A stretch of 64,000 nt of DNA from Cotesia glomerata (lineage: Eukaryota; Arthropoda; Insecta; Hymenoptera; Braconidae), in contig NC_058161.1 in NCBI RefSeq assembly GCF_020080835.1, positions 1,302,001 to 1,366,000 of the forward strand, given 5' to 3'. Positions 12,844-24,660 of this stretch are shown here, piece by piece; the stretch's first letter is position 1, and every line of letters begins with the position of its first letter. The notes under the pieces were generated by a model, which was given only the letters and a program-made list of their open reading frames with translations, did not search any database and had not been told where the DNA came from. The translations under genes were made by a program, and so were the position numbers.

Positions 12844-13408
12844 CTAGCTATTACTCGCCCGCTCCGCAGAGCACTTTATAGAATTGCATTTTTAGATCTA
12901 GACGAAATTTAATTAGAGTATTGTTTTGACTTGCACAGATTCCCAATTCTATCGAATTGGCATCCACCTTTTATCCATGTAATTATTCTAGCTAATATTC
13001 ATTGTAACTTTTAATGTGCAATCATTATAACATTCCCGTGTCTTTATTACAAAAATGAATAATAATTGATATGAAAAAACAATTTTTAATGAGCATTGAA
13101 AGTTTCAGTTAAAGAAATTGCAGGTCTCATAAGTGAAAAAATCTGCTTAGTATATAAACATAACCAATAGAATTAAAAAATTTATTTTAAATGAATGACA
13201 ATCGATAGAATAAATTTAGTTACAATAAAAATTCATTATTTCTAAGTCAAAAAAATATAGGTTCCGGATAAGTAATCACCACCATATCATGCACTAAAAC
13301 CTTCTCCGAAACACGCTGCATCTTATGGTGTAAGTATTATTCCGATCGGTTCAGAAGTTTTCACAGTATAATCGGACAAAAAACCGGCTTTCCATTTATT
13401 AGTATAGA
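12844..13408 (-). mobile_element. Non-autonomous Helitron, third type (Hel3)
   Basis: On the minus strand it starts TCTATACTAATAAATGGAAA and ends in CTAG. A hairpin GCTC-4 nt-GAGC (12861-12872) sits 13 nt inside the 3' end. The host bases are A (12843) and T (13409), the expected Helitron target. The interior is about 565 bp without ORF. The 5' part carries a GAACCGATCGGAATAATA stretch common in decayed insect transposons. It shares no interior sequence with the palindrome family. Confidence 0.82.
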
Positions 13409-13574
13409 TTATTTTGGGATTTGATGAATTTTTTGGACACAGCAGTAAATTTTTAACACTTTTTTGTGTTGAATTAAGAGAATTAACATAAATTTACATT
13501 CTCTAAAATGTACTAATGGAAGCATTGACAAAATTTGGAAAAAAAGGATAATTTTAGAGAATTTTGAAAGCTTT
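13408..13574 (+). repeat. Right copy of the ~166-bp direct repeat
   Basis: It pairs with 12604-12769 at an offset of about 804 bp and begins directly at the T that follows the Helitron 5' terminus. A local tandem duplication interrupted by the Helitron would explain it. The ends lack TG...CA, so an LTR pair is unlikely. Confidence 0.8.
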
Positions 13575-13633
13575 AATCAAGCTGAATACAATATTAATTG
13601 ACTAATTTTTCTTGGATTAAGCTAACTTAATTT

Positions 13634-13793
13634 GGTAACTATTTACAAGTGGGGTTCATCCTATTTTTGGCCATATCTAGGCCAAATTCATTTTTTTATG
13701 CATTTAAAAAAAAATATACCAATAAAATCAAATAAAAATTTCGTTCAAAAAAATTAAAATTAAAATTGTGCACCCCATTTGTAAATATTTACC
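13634..13793. mobile_element. MITE with 21-bp TIRs and 8-bp target duplication
   Basis: The left end GGTAACTATTTACAAGTGGGG and right end CCCCATTTGTAAATATTTACC are inverted repeats with two mismatches. CTTAATTT is duplicated exactly on both sides (13626-13633 and 13794-13801). An 8-bp duplication fits hAT-type transposases, although the family cannot be named without one. It is 160 bp long with no ORF. Confidence 0.88.
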
Positions 13794-13801
13794 CTTAATT
13801 T

Positions 13802-14279
13802 TTGAGAAATTTTTTTGCTGGGTTCAAAAATATAAAAATAGAAGTGATTAATTAATTAGAATTTTGGAACAAAAAAATTAATTTGAAGAGCTGGCTATAA
13901 TTTTGATTTAAGTCAAAAAATCAATTCTTGTTTTATAAATACGAGAATTTTAATGAAGAAAAAAATTGGGTGAATTTAACCATCTTAAATTGAGCAAAAA
14001 AATTATTTTGAACTATTTTAAACTCATTATAAATGTCTCTTAATTTTATTCTAATCAATAATTAATTTTATTCCGTATTTGAAGAAATTATAAATAATTA
14101 CAGTTTATAGAACAGCGTCTTGAGGTACAAAATAATTTCGCGAATTGTCGAATAAAAATAAACCCATCCCATGATATATTAGCGCCTCAGTAATCTGAGT
14201 TAATCATAAATGACACTTCACCCGCTAATTGAATAATAATAATAATAAAAACAAGACGTTCTAAATTTGTTATTAAAAT
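13802..14279. other. AT-rich tract
   Basis: AT-rich with an (AAT)n stretch near 14230. Nothing else was seen. Confidence 0.5.
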
Positions 14280-14830
14280 TGCGGACTATTTTAGTGAATT
14301 TATCTCGGCCAAAAATAACGAGACATAAAAAGTGGGCTCGTCGGCAACGGTAAGAGTTATCGCCGACCATAAAATTAGTTCCAGTGACCGTAAAATAATG
14401 AAAACTAATAAATAAGCGGGAATTAGTGATAAATCAGAGGAAAACGACAAACGACATTTTGTTTGGCACGACGGGGGTAGTAGGGACAGCTCACAACTCA
14501 CAACTCAGGACTGGGAAGAATGAAATCGGTGGCCAAGCTCGAGGATTTGATATACGAGGGTCAGGGCATGTTTCCGCCTGTTTTGACCGCCAAAGGGGTC
14601 GGGGCCGAGCCGCACGCCCCGGGTCACAGGGGATGACCTGTCCAATGCCAGAAGTACGTCGCGCCTATCAAACCCGTTCCTTAAATGCTTTTCAGGTACC
14701 GACTTTTTTACCTTTACTCTTATTTCTTTCTCTGAATCGCCGGACACGCGTCGGGGTCCGATGACCGACGGCAAATTATCGTCGTGTATTTTTCGAGAGC
14801 CCGGTTAGGTCGCCAAACCATCCGATCCAC
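14280..14830. other. GC-rich island
   Basis: Centred on 14500-14780, this includes some of the most GC-rich bases of the window, with several CGG/CCG groups. Frames of 112 (+) and 89 (-) codons overlap antiparallel, as chance frames do in GC-rich DNA. No domain was recognised. It may be a promoter or untranslated exon. Confidence 0.45.
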
Positions 14831-15619
14831 TTCAGGTAATAAAATAAAACTAGATCATCTTCACATTGTATAATTTTTAAAAAGTATATAAAGCAACTAT
14901 CTTTGCTCTGCATCTGCAGATTTAAAATTAAATTTTTTATTTTTTTATTCCAAACCCGAAAATATATTTATGTGTTTTTTTATGGTTTTTATCACGCGGC
15001 ATTTACTCGGAATATGAAGGTGACTATGTTAGAATGTTTCTCGAGTTATAAATTGCCAAGCATGCAAATTGGTTATCCCCCGGCTCCCAAAACCAAACCC
15101 GACAATCCCCGGGTTATTGTGTAAAAAAATATATATTTTTCTTCACGCGGAATTTTTTCAACGCAAGCATCCGTCATTGAGAACCGGCGAAATAAAACTG
15201 TCACCCTTATATTTTATATTATTTATAAGTGTAAGAAGCTTGGATCGATTCCACTTTTGATATGATGGAAATCTCATTTGGTGAATTTCACGAAAGTAGT
15301 CGTTTATTTTCGACAACCTGGCCTGCTGGAGATAAATTTTATCGAGACTTTTATAGTAATCAATTTTTTAAGATAAGTATAATAATTTTTTTCAATAGTT
15401 CTTTATATTTATTGATATCTTATTAATTTTTTTTATTTTTAGTTTATATTAAAAAGACTATTTGTATAATTATTTTCTTTTTTAAAAATGATAGTTCAAA
15501 ATTATTTCTTCTTAATCATTTTAATTCTCGTATTATTTAAATTTATACAAAAATTTCAAAATTAAGAAACTTTTGCTAGCTTAAATAAGTTTTAATTAAT
15601 CCTAAAATTTATTTTTTTA
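14831..15619. other. Mixed then AT-rich sequence
   Basis: Balanced to about 15320, then AT-rich up to the Helitron start. I see no gene. Confidence 0.4.
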
Positions 15620-16125
15620 TCTATATTATTAAGAGAATAAGAAAAAATTTTGTGTCCAGAATAGTCATATGATAAAATCGGTTTTTTAAGTGAAATTTAG
15701 TGTCTTTGCTAAGGTCTTGACTTGAATTTGTGCCTTTTCAAGGTTTCATATCATTCTCAACAATAGTCAATTTATTGTGATAAGTATTTAGGCTGCATTC
15801 GAAAAAACTCTATTTCTAGATACATAATTAAGAAATGACCATATATCTTGTGAACTATTGACATTTTTTTAGAAATAAGCTCATCTCGATGTTACACTCA
15901 TCAAGACCTTTCATTTGAGTACCCACATCAATTTTTCATATTTTTATATATATTATATATATGTATATATGAAAAATATATCAAAAATGCATGTGGGTAC
16001 TCAAATGAAAGCTCTTGATGAGTGTAACAACGGGATGAGTTTATATCTTTAAAAACGTCAACAGTTACGAAAATACAGTGCAATTTAATAAAAATCCCAA
16101 GTCACGGCAGTCTTAAGGTTGCTAG
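15620..16125 (+). mobile_element. Non-autonomous Helitron, palindrome family, copy P2
   Basis: It is inserted between A (15619) and T (16126). It starts TCTATATTATTAAGAGAATA and ends AAGGTTGCTAG. It has the longer 5' part of the family (TGTGCCTTTTCAAGGTTTCA and GATAAGTATTTAGGCTGCAT stretches), then one palindrome (about 15870-16055). The 3' hairpin is damaged: CGGCAGTC is followed by TTAAGG and the second arm is missing. It is 506 bp and non-coding. Confidence 0.9.
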
Positions 16126-17381
16126 TCTAAAATTAATTTTTATATTCTTGAATTAATCAAAAAAATGATTAAATTAAAAAATGATTTTTAGATTAAGTAA
16201 ACTTTATTTCATGCAAAAATTAAGCCAAAAGTTTTGTGATTTATAATTAATAATTTCCAATTATTAATCCAAAAATGAATTTTCCAAATGTCCAAAAATA
16301 TTCTTAACTAATTTAAAAAACTAATAAAATTCTCAGCGTATTACCTTTCGAAAAGTACAACTAATAAAAACTATACGTATGTAAAATAAGAATAACATCG
16401 CAAATGTCTGCATAAAAATTGGTAGATTATACTGTAGAAATATCGATTCCATTCATTTGTAGATGCATTATCAAAACATCCATGCATTTATATTTATAGA
16501 TAGATAGTATACGTATATTAATAATGCTACAGAAAAATGAAATACGTAATAGCAGAAGAAAAATAAAAAAGTGTGTGAAGTGAGGGTGCTTTTTCACGAG
16601 ACCATGAACATTCTCTTCATCCGTCATCCTCCTACGCCCACTCTCTTCTTCTTCTTTCTTCCCACAGATCTATATACACCCCCCTCCCTTCTCTAGCGGA
16701 GTTTTCCATCGTCCTCATCCTCTATCACTCGCTTTATCATTTTTTATATTTTTTTCTGGCCTCGATATTAAAAATTTCAATATCCTAGCCCCAGGGGTGG
16801 AACACACATAATGTATTCAGGTGACGTCTCGGCCATTCTACCAGCGAGAAAAACGCACAGTTTTTCCGACGAATCGAATTCGAACCCCAGACCCTCTCCG
16901 CACCTACACCCACACATATTTACACCCTCATCTATAAAGAGATATTTTTTATGTTTGCGCACATCACCAGCCAAATCCCGCGAGAATTTATTTCTTTGTT
17001 TCACCTTCAATATTTCCCCTCCTTGCCCTCTCTCCCTCTCGAGAGAGAGCTGGCTGGAGTATGAGCTTTTCCACATGACAAATCAAGCCCCTGCTTGCTA
17101 ACGCGCGTTGCGTTGCCCTTAGGAGCGTAATCACTCGCGCGTTTACATTCTGCACTTTAGTTAATGCAGATTCAAGAAATCACTTGCTATAGACAATTAT
17201 TTTTTTACCTATTTCGTTTTTTCGTGGCTTTGTTCCCTCGACTGTGCTGGTTCGCTTGCGCTCTACTCCAATAAAAAGCTCCTTTTTTTTCTTCGCTTAA
17301 CTGTCATTATTACTCAGCTTCCGAGCTGCCACTTTTTTGCTGTAAATAAACAAAGGAATTATTTGCGATTGAAAAATTATT
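16126..17381. other. AT spacer then pyrimidine-rich island (16,570-17,160)
   Basis: The island is CT-rich on the + strand. Frames of 96 (+) and 99 (-) codons lie antiparallel over the same bases and neither has a known domain. A CTCTCTCCCTCTCGAGAGAG stretch near 17030 could bind GAGA-type factors. Confidence 0.4.
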
Positions 17382-17554
17382 TTTTAACTTCCCGCTAAGA
17401 AAATCTCAGATTTTCAAAAATCGGGAAGTTATTGGTTTTACCCCGTTTTACAAAAATCGAGTTTTCATCAGATCTCGACGTTTGAGGGTCACAGGAAGCT
17501 TCTCTGACTATCCCCGTGAGGGTGTCACTATGTCTGTATGTATGTATGTACGTA

Positions 17555-17597
<43 letters not shown>

Positions 17598-18222
17598 AAG
17601 TATGTAAACCTCTCATAACTATTGAATGGCTCAATTTTGGATACAATTTGGATCGATTCGGACCGATAGATTTCGAAAAATCTAAAAAAAAACGAAAAAA
17701 AAAAATTTTTTCAAAAGTGGTTTTTTTGGAATAACTTTCGAACGGCTTCATAGATCAACTCCAAAAACTAATCAGCTCTTAACCTTGAAAAACCACGTCG
17801 ATCGCCGCTAATCCGGTCAAAATCGATTAATTCGTTCGAGAGATATCGTGCAGGAAAAAAACCAAAAAAGTGTTTTTTCGGAATTACTCCGAAATTTCTA
17901 GTTTGATCAATATAAACTTAAAAATTTTTCATAAGACTTAAAAAACTACGTCGAATGCCCCCAACCGCGTGAAAATCGGTTCATTCATTCAAAAGTTATT
18001 GCGGTTTGAAAACTCAAAAAATAGTGTTTTATCAACCTTCTATCAAACTTTTGAGCTTGAAAAGCTCAAAAGCATAGAAAAGTTAGAGCATAGAAAAGCA
18101 TAGAAAAGCATAGAAAAGTTTTGAGCTCGAAGAGCTCAAAAACTTCGTAAATGCAATTTTAAACGCCCAGGTATGGAATTATCGGGAAATTATAGGGATG
18201 GCCTTCAGGGTCAACCGTTTTC
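17382..18222. repeat. Composite dispersed repeat with TATG/TG microsatellite
   Basis: It opens with AACTTCCCG...CGGGAAGTT (about 17386-17430), a short inverted pair. A (TATG)n/(TG)n microsatellite follows at 17527-17600. Two diverged copies of a GAATAACTTTCGAACGG...GTCGAATGCC block are related to the 10.8 and 40 kb tandem repeats. A 10-bp minisatellite (AGCATAGAAA) lies near 18076-18120. It closes with a 33-bp segment (18185-18217) that matches 48487-48519 inside a Helitron at 31 of 33 positions. The 118-codon minus frame is microsatellite-derived (His/Thr/Tyr repeats). Confidence 0.7.
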
Positions 18223-19000
18223 CTAATTTTTTTTTCAATAGAAAGGTTTTTTTTATTTCTGGAAATTTTTTAATTATTAATAATTAAATTGATAGAAAAA
18301 TTGAATTGATTGAAGAAAAATAATTATTTTTATGGTTTTTAATAGCTAAAATCAAACAGAAAAATTCTTGGGTCAATTTATTTGAATTAAAGAAAATTTT
18401 TTTGCTTTATTAAATTATTTAAAATAATTTTCTTAGTTAAATAATTTTTATTTTTAATTAATTCAATTTTTTTTTCAATATTAAAATACTTAAAAATACT
18501 TTTTTCGTTCGAAATTTTAAATTTTAAACCAAAAAATCCTTTAGAAAATTTTTATTTTCTTAAATTAAGTAAAAAAAATTGTTAAATTAATTAAAATTTC
18601 TTTAAAACAAGAAAAATTGTTTACTTAAAGAATTAAATTGTTTAAAATAATTTTTTTAGTTAAATAATATTTATCTTTAATTAATTCAAATTTTTTTTAA
18701 TGTTAGAATTTTAAAAAAAATTTTTCTTATTCGAAATTTTAAATTTTAAACTAAAAAAATCCTTTGGAAAATTTTTATTTTCTTAAGGTAAGTTTAAAAA
18801 AATCTTAAATTAATTAAAATTTCTTTAAAACAAGAAAAAATTTTTATTTAATTTAATTATCAAATTCTTAATAATGTTTTTTTTAGTTCAACAATTTGTT
18901 TCTTTTTTAATTAATGTAGAATTTAAAATATTAATTTTTATTTCTAAATCTTTAAAATATTTTTTTTTTTTTGATAAACTTTTGCTACTTTTTATAAAAA
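18223..19000. repeat. Quasi-repetitive AT tract
   Basis: Segments such as AAATTTTAAATTTTAAAC and AAAATTTTTATTTTCTTAAG recur at about 18500-18560 and 18720-18790, so the tract arose partly by internal duplication (offset roughly 236 bp) and then decayed. Similar AT sequence occurs elsewhere in the window. Confidence 0.55.
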
Positions 19001-19730
19001 ACTAAACGTCATAAATTACCCGAGTAAAAAAAAATTTGAAATCTAAAACTAAAAATATTATGAAGTTTAATAAAAGCAAGTGGGAAGAACTCGGTTTTGG
19101 GTAGCCTGAAATATCTAAACAACTTGATGGCAAAATTTATAGTCCCACAATCCGCCCAGAGGTTCTGTTGGAAGGGGCCACGTTTTCGGTTCAGGTCTCG
19201 ATGAACTCGATGAGGTCCATAAACACAACACGGGCAGCGTAATAGTGCCAGCGACAGCAAATGGCTCGGAGGATGAGGACGAGGATTGCCGGAACCGTGA
19301 ATAAGAATGCCTCCACTCACATTAGGCACCAGAAACCGAAGTCACGGCGGAAGTTGTATAGAGCCAGATCAGGGTGTAAGTAAGAGCAAGGGAGTCTCCA
19401 TATATATTCTCGGCATCTTCGGTATGAGCTCTTGTACAGGACTTTTACCCCGTATAGCTCCCGCGTAATTTATGGATACCGTTCCCTTATCCACAGGATA
19501 CCTAAACTCCCCCATATTCCTTCCACACACTCGCTGGCCCTCTATTGATCCCGGTTGTGTGATGTATATGTGATACAGGGTGACGCCTAAGTCTTATCTA
19601 GAGTTTTTTTACGTGCTAGGCTTTATTTGTTATTTATTTTGAGATATTCATCGGCTTAAAACTCCCTGAGGACTTTAATTTCTTTATTGATAAATAATCT
19701 TATTTTTGTTTTGATTTAATTAAGAAATAA
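19001..19730. other. GC-balanced island
   Basis: Balanced base use from about 19080 to 19600. The 106-codon minus frame (19009-19329) has no recognisable domain. No other structure was seen. Confidence 0.4.
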
Positions 19731-20530
19731 CTAGCAACCTTGCAGTCACTACGTGACTGCCATAACTTGTGTACTGTAAATAAATACAATTTTGCTTTAT
19801 TAAATAATGACTTTTGTTGAATTGTACTGTACTTTCTTAAATATTGACGTTCTTGAAGATATAAGCTCATTCTGATGTTACACTCATCAAGAGTTTTCAT
19901 TTGAGTACCCACATACATTTTTGATATATTTTTCATATATACATATATATAATATATATAAATATATGAAATATATGAAAAATTGATGTGGGTACTCAAA
20001 TGAAAGGTCTCGATGAGTGTAATGTCAGAATGAGCTTATATCTTTAAAAATCTCAATAGTTCACAAGATATTTTTTAAAATGTCCTGTACTTCCTAAACT
20101 ATTGACGTTTTTTAAGATATAAGCTCATCCCGATGTTACACTCATCAAGAACTTTCATTTGAATACCCACATGCATTTTTGATATATTTTTTATAAATAC
20201 ATATATATAATATATATAAATATATGAAAAATTGATGTGGGTATTCAAATGAAAGGTCTCGATGAGTGTAACATCGGGTAGAGCTTATATCTTCAAAAAC
20301 GTCAATAGCTCACGAGATACAAGGTCATTTCTTAATTATATATCTAAAGATAGAGCATTTTCGAATGCAGCCTAAATACTTATTATAATAAATTGATTAT
20401 TGGTGAGGATTATATAAAACCTTGAAAAGGCACAAATTTAAATCAAGATTTTTGCAATGACACTGAATTTCATTAAAAAAAAAAAAAAAAAAAAAAAAGT
20501 TTTTATCATATAACTATCCTTTAACTACTA
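19731..20530 (-). mobile_element. Non-autonomous Helitron, palindrome family, copy P3 (two palindromes)
   Basis: The 3' end lies at the left: CTAG (19731-19734) after an A, then hairpin GCAGTCAC-TAC-GTGACTGC (19742-19760). Two palindrome units follow (about 19856-20044 and 20113-20300). The 5' end is lost: the family sequence stops near CATATAACTATCC (about 20520) without the TCTATATTATT terminus. A poly-A run of about 25 lies inside (20474-20498). The 99-codon minus frame is a palindrome artefact. Confidence 0.87.
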
Positions 20531-21060
20531 AATAATACAATTTAAAAAAAAAATTTTTTTGGATATTAAAATATCTAAATAAAATTTTTTTTTTGTGAAC
20601 TGGCTTTAAAGATTCTAAAAAACGTCAAATTAAAACTGCCGAAAACTTCCAAGGCTTATTCAAAGGGTGAAATTAAAGATTAAGGGAAAGTGTACAATAA
20701 TTGAAGGTAATTATATTTTTCTTGATGTCTCACCAGAAGTTAAGTTGATAAAATTTGGGAATTTGATTGACACTAAATGTGGGAATGAAATCATTAGCCC
20801 TTTTCATTACAGAAACCCGTTCGAATACTAATTCAGTAAGACGATCTTCAAGGTTGAATTATTCAAAAGTTCAACGACTCTTTAGCCAATTATCTCATTC
20901 TTCTCTTCGGCATTTTTTATTTTGGTCAACCCGGCAATTTTTGTTTTTAATTCAATCTCTTTTCAGTCGGCTGACTATTTAAGTCTTCACTACTCAATCC
21001 ATTAGTATCTAATCATCAATATTATTAATTTACATTAATAAAATCAAAATATCATTAATA
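20531..21060. other. Intervening sequence
   Basis: Moderately AT-rich. A 71-codon frame at 20767-20982 has no recognised domain. No repeat was identified. Confidence 0.4.
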
Positions 21061-21190
21061 ATTAAACCTAACTCTCTAAAAGGGAGAAAGTTTAGCGATT
21101 AAACGCCATCTGTTGGAAATTTTTAAAATTAAAACTGATCAAAAAATTGTATATGGTCTAATATTGGCAATTTTAATGTCAGACCTAAAA
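21061..21190 (-). repeat. CTCF-core-bearing repeat, copy C (solo)
   Basis: On the minus strand it reads CCAACAGATGGCGTTTAATCG followed by TAAACTTTCTCC. The flank has the family's AACTCTCTAAAAGGGAGAAA and ATATGGTCTAATATTGG-like stretches. The core is AGATGGCGT (21103-21111). It is single rather than paired. Confidence 0.75.
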
Positions 21191-21213
21191 TAGACAGATC
21201 AAATATTAAAAAA

Positions 21214-21766
21214 CTAGCAATCTTGTAGTCACTATGTGACTGCCATGACTAATGAACCATAAATAAATAAAATTTTGCTTTATTAAATAATGACTTTTGT
21301 TAAATTGCGCTGTACTTTCTTAAATATTAACGTTTTTAAAGATATAAGCTCATCCTGATGTTACACTCATTAAGAGCTTTTATTTGAGTACCCACATGCA
21401 TTTTCATATATTTTTCATATATACATATATATAATATATATAAATATATGAAAAATTGATGTGGGTATTCAAATGAAAGGTCTTGATGAGTGTAACATCG
21501 GGATGAGCTTATATCTTTAAAAATCTCAATATTTCACAAGATACAAGGTAATTTCTTAATTATGTATCTAGAGATAGAGCATCTTTGAGTGCAGCCTAAA
21601 TACGTATCATAATATATTGACTACGGGTCAAAATGTAATGAAACCTTGAAAAGGCACAAATTCAAATCAAGACATTTGTAATGACACAAAATTCCACTAA
21701 AAAAACCGATTTTATCATATGACTATCCTGGACATAAAATTTTTCTTATTTTCTTAATAATATAGA
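21214..21766 (-). mobile_element. Non-autonomous Helitron, palindrome family, copy P4 (complete)
   Basis: Both ends and both target bases are intact. A (21213), then CTAG, hairpin GTAGTCAC-TAT-GTGACTGC, interior with one palindrome (about 21339-21520), 5' part with ATGAAACCTTGAAAAGGCAC and the terminus AATATAGA (TC on the minus strand), then T (21767). At 553 bp it is the best reference copy for this family in the window. Confidence 0.92.
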
Positions 21767-22740
21767 TGAAGCTGTGAAAAATTTTTTTCACAGGTAATTA
21801 AATAAAACTCAAAATAATTAGCTGACGAAGGTAAAAAGTTATTTAACTTAGATAAAAATGGTTAGTGCGCAAGATAGTGAAAATATGTGTGCACACATCC
21901 ATCGGAATATTTGCATAACTACGTGAGTGTAGTGTGTAGTCCACCCTGATGGTAGAGCGAGAGCGAGAGCGAGAACGCCCAGGGGAAGAAATGTGCTGGA
22001 GAGAAGAAAGTTGAGAGTCGATGGTGAGGATTGCGGGGCGGAGGTGAACCCTCGTCCTCATCGAAAACATGAGAGACACACAACAGAGAGGAAAAGGAAG
22101 AAGAGGCGAGCTAGTGAGTGAGCGAGTATGCCGTCTCGTCTTATATTGATTTCTGTCCACGGCATCCCCTCGCTATTGAGCAGTAGAGGGTACAAACCCT
22201 GTGTAAGTAGTATATAGGCTGCTGTGGCTGTGGCTGAAGCTCGAGCTCAAGCCGAAGCTCTTTATAGTACACTGCACATAACTGAGTGAGAGCCACACAC
22301 ACATTGATAGATCTATACACCTACAGAGCCATAGAACTACAGCCCTCAGGAGGGTAACACTCTGTCACATTGAAATCCTTCTCTTTTTAGTCCCCGCTAT
22401 GTAGATTCGCATTGGTATTAGTGGGAACGAACAAGAGGGTGAGAGGGAGAAAATGCTTTCCCTCTGTATCCTTTACTAGCTCACCATTCAAATAACAGCC
22501 AGCGTAGTCTCTGCCAGAGCTGAGTTGAGTCGAGTAGAGGTGTATATATATATATATGGAGGGTGAGGGTGAGTGGGAGGGTGATATAGAGGGTGAGTAG
22601 TTTCGTCCGGCCGAAGCACACCTCGATCGATTGGGCTTGTCCAAGGGTGGAGACCGCCGAGTGTGTGCCAGTTGCTATGGAAACTCACCCTCGCCGCGGG
22701 ATGGAGCGCCATTGGCCGGCCTAGAGCTTCTTCCAATACC
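21767..22740. other. GC-balanced island with simple repeats
   Basis: About 850 bp of balanced sequence. GAGCGAGAGCGAGAGCGAGA lies near 21956, GTGGCTGTGGCTG near 22223, a short (TA)n near 22540 and GAGGGTGAGGGTGAG near 22560. Frames on the minus strand (82-105 codons) follow these repeats. It is a good candidate for a regulatory region or untranslated exon, but no coding product was recognised. Confidence 0.45.
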
Positions 22741-24004
22741 TTATTTCTATTCCTAAATGTTTTTACTCCATTCTTTTTGTTTGCTGCTGTTTTTTGCTCT
22801 TTGTTTCTTGGGTTAGTACTTTTTTTTTGCTACTTTGATTAATTAGTATTTCTTTTTAAATAACTTTAATAAGTATATTTTCAAATTTTAATGACAAAAA
22901 GAATTTTTTTTGAGCTTAAATCATTTAAAATTATGAAACTGAAGTTGGCAGACGTGTTAAAATTTTTGATTTTTTTTATTAATTAAATTACAACTAAAAA
23001 GATATTTCTAAAAAATTGCACTTATAGTTTTTTACATGTGACGATTTTTTTTTTAATTGTTTAATTGAAATTTTTTCAATGAAAAATTTCTAAAAATTTT
23101 GAAATGTCGGTTAACTTCATTTTCATTTAAAATTTATCAATATTGTTAATTATAATGTTATTAAATGATAAAAAAAATTATTTTTACGTTTTGGGACACT
23201 TTTATGAAATTGATAGATAATAAAATGGTTGAAAAATGTTTCAAATTTTTTTTGGACAGTAAATTTGAATTTTATGACTTGAAAATTAGTTAAAAATGTA
23301 AATATGGTGCTTATAATTAAATGAATTAAATTATATTGATAAATACTATTAAATTTTTTTTTTAATCATTTTTTTATGGCTTTCTAGCAGGAAATATTTT
23401 AATATGTTAAAAAAAAATTATCTTTAATTAAAATAATTTAAAAAAAAAAAAAAATTATTTAATAGTAAAAAAATGGTTAAAACACGATTTTTAATTGTAG
23501 AGGTCTAAAAACTCTAAAAAAACTGTACGTCAGGTAAAATAAAAGTGAAAAAGGATCGTCTATGCATCTATACATTAAACGCGCACCCTGGATGCAAAAA
23601 TGTATAAATGCATGTAATGTATATATATTTAAATATAAAAGATGTACATACCGAAGCAAGCTCTCAGTTATTTCCCGCGGGGTTTCCCTCAAACAACTGT
23701 TGCCATGGGAAAAAGTAATATCGTGCTCGTCAGTATGCAATTACTTCTAGGTGATTGGTTTATCGGGTGCGTTGGGGTGCTTTTAAAAACCCTCGAAAAT
23801 CTAAAATCACAACTCGCGAGACACACTAGCTCGTTATTGGAACACGCGAGGAATCTCACAAAAAATTGTCTTTACTCAATAAATTTTACATATAAAAAAA
23901 TTGAAAATTATATTTATGGCTTATGCATAATAATAAAAATAGTTTTTTTAAATTTGTGCATTAAAGAATATATTTTATTAACTAAATATTGATTCAGTAG
24001 CAAA
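22741..24004. other. AT-rich tract with a small mixed zone at 23,540-23,870
   Basis: A/T runs dominate. The mixed zone carries frames of 62-116 codons on both strands without known domains. Confidence 0.45.
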
Positions 24005-24660
24005 TTAATCTAAAAATTAATGTCAGGTGAGTTTAAAAGCGTTAAAAACAAATAATTTTTATTCTAGAATTAAATATTTTAAAATTAACTTTCTAGTCGC
24101 GAGATAATTTAGCGACCATGCGCCACCTGTTGGAAATTGTCGGTACTAACTTTGATTAAAAAATTATTTATGGGTATATTTTCATATATCAAGCCATATA
24201 TGGTTATATCACAACACATTAAGCCATATATGGACATATATGGCATAATATAGCCAATTTTCATATCAAGCCATATAAAAAATTAATATATGGACATATT
24301 AAGCCATTTATGAACAGATATAATTTTTTAAAGTGACTATTTATGGATATATGTGTCCAATTTTCATATAAAAAATAATATAGGCTATCAATATGTCCTA
24401 TAGACATATCAAGCCATAAAAATTAATTTCAGATGAGTTTAAAAGTGTTAAAAACAAATAATTTTTCCTTAGAACAAAATATTTTAAACTTAACTCTCTG
24501 GTAGCGAGATAATTTATCGACCACATGCCACCTGTTGGAAATTTTCAGTACTAAATTTGGTTAAAAAATTATATATGGGTATATATTAATATATCAATCC
24601 ATATATGGCCATATAAAATTTTATAATTGGCCAAAAAATCTAAAAGTGACCTTTTCAAGG
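24005..24660 (-). repeat. Tandem pair of CTCF-core-bearing repeats (copies D and E)
   Basis: Two units about 405 bp apart begin AAAAATTAAT(G/T)TCAG(G/A)TGAG. Each then has TTAAAA(G)CGTTAAAAACAAAT-like sequence, an AACTCTCTGGTAGCGAGAT stretch and the core. Copy D has GCGCCACCTGTTGG (24120-24133). Copy E has ATGCCACCTGTTGG (24525-24538), which breaks the GCGC end. The downstream part is rich in CATATATGGC palindromes, including perfect CCATATATGG at 24194, 24224 and 24599. Confidence 0.85.

Noticed and set aside
12604..13574. LTR retrotransposon or TRIM with 166-bp LTRs
   Set aside because: The repeats lack TG...CA ends, no primer-binding or polypurine site is seen, and the interior is a Helitron with its own ends and A/T target.
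17395..17751. Frame of 118 codons with His-Thr repeats
   Set aside because: Translation of the TG/TATG microsatellite and flanking repeat; the repeat occurs as a dispersed element.
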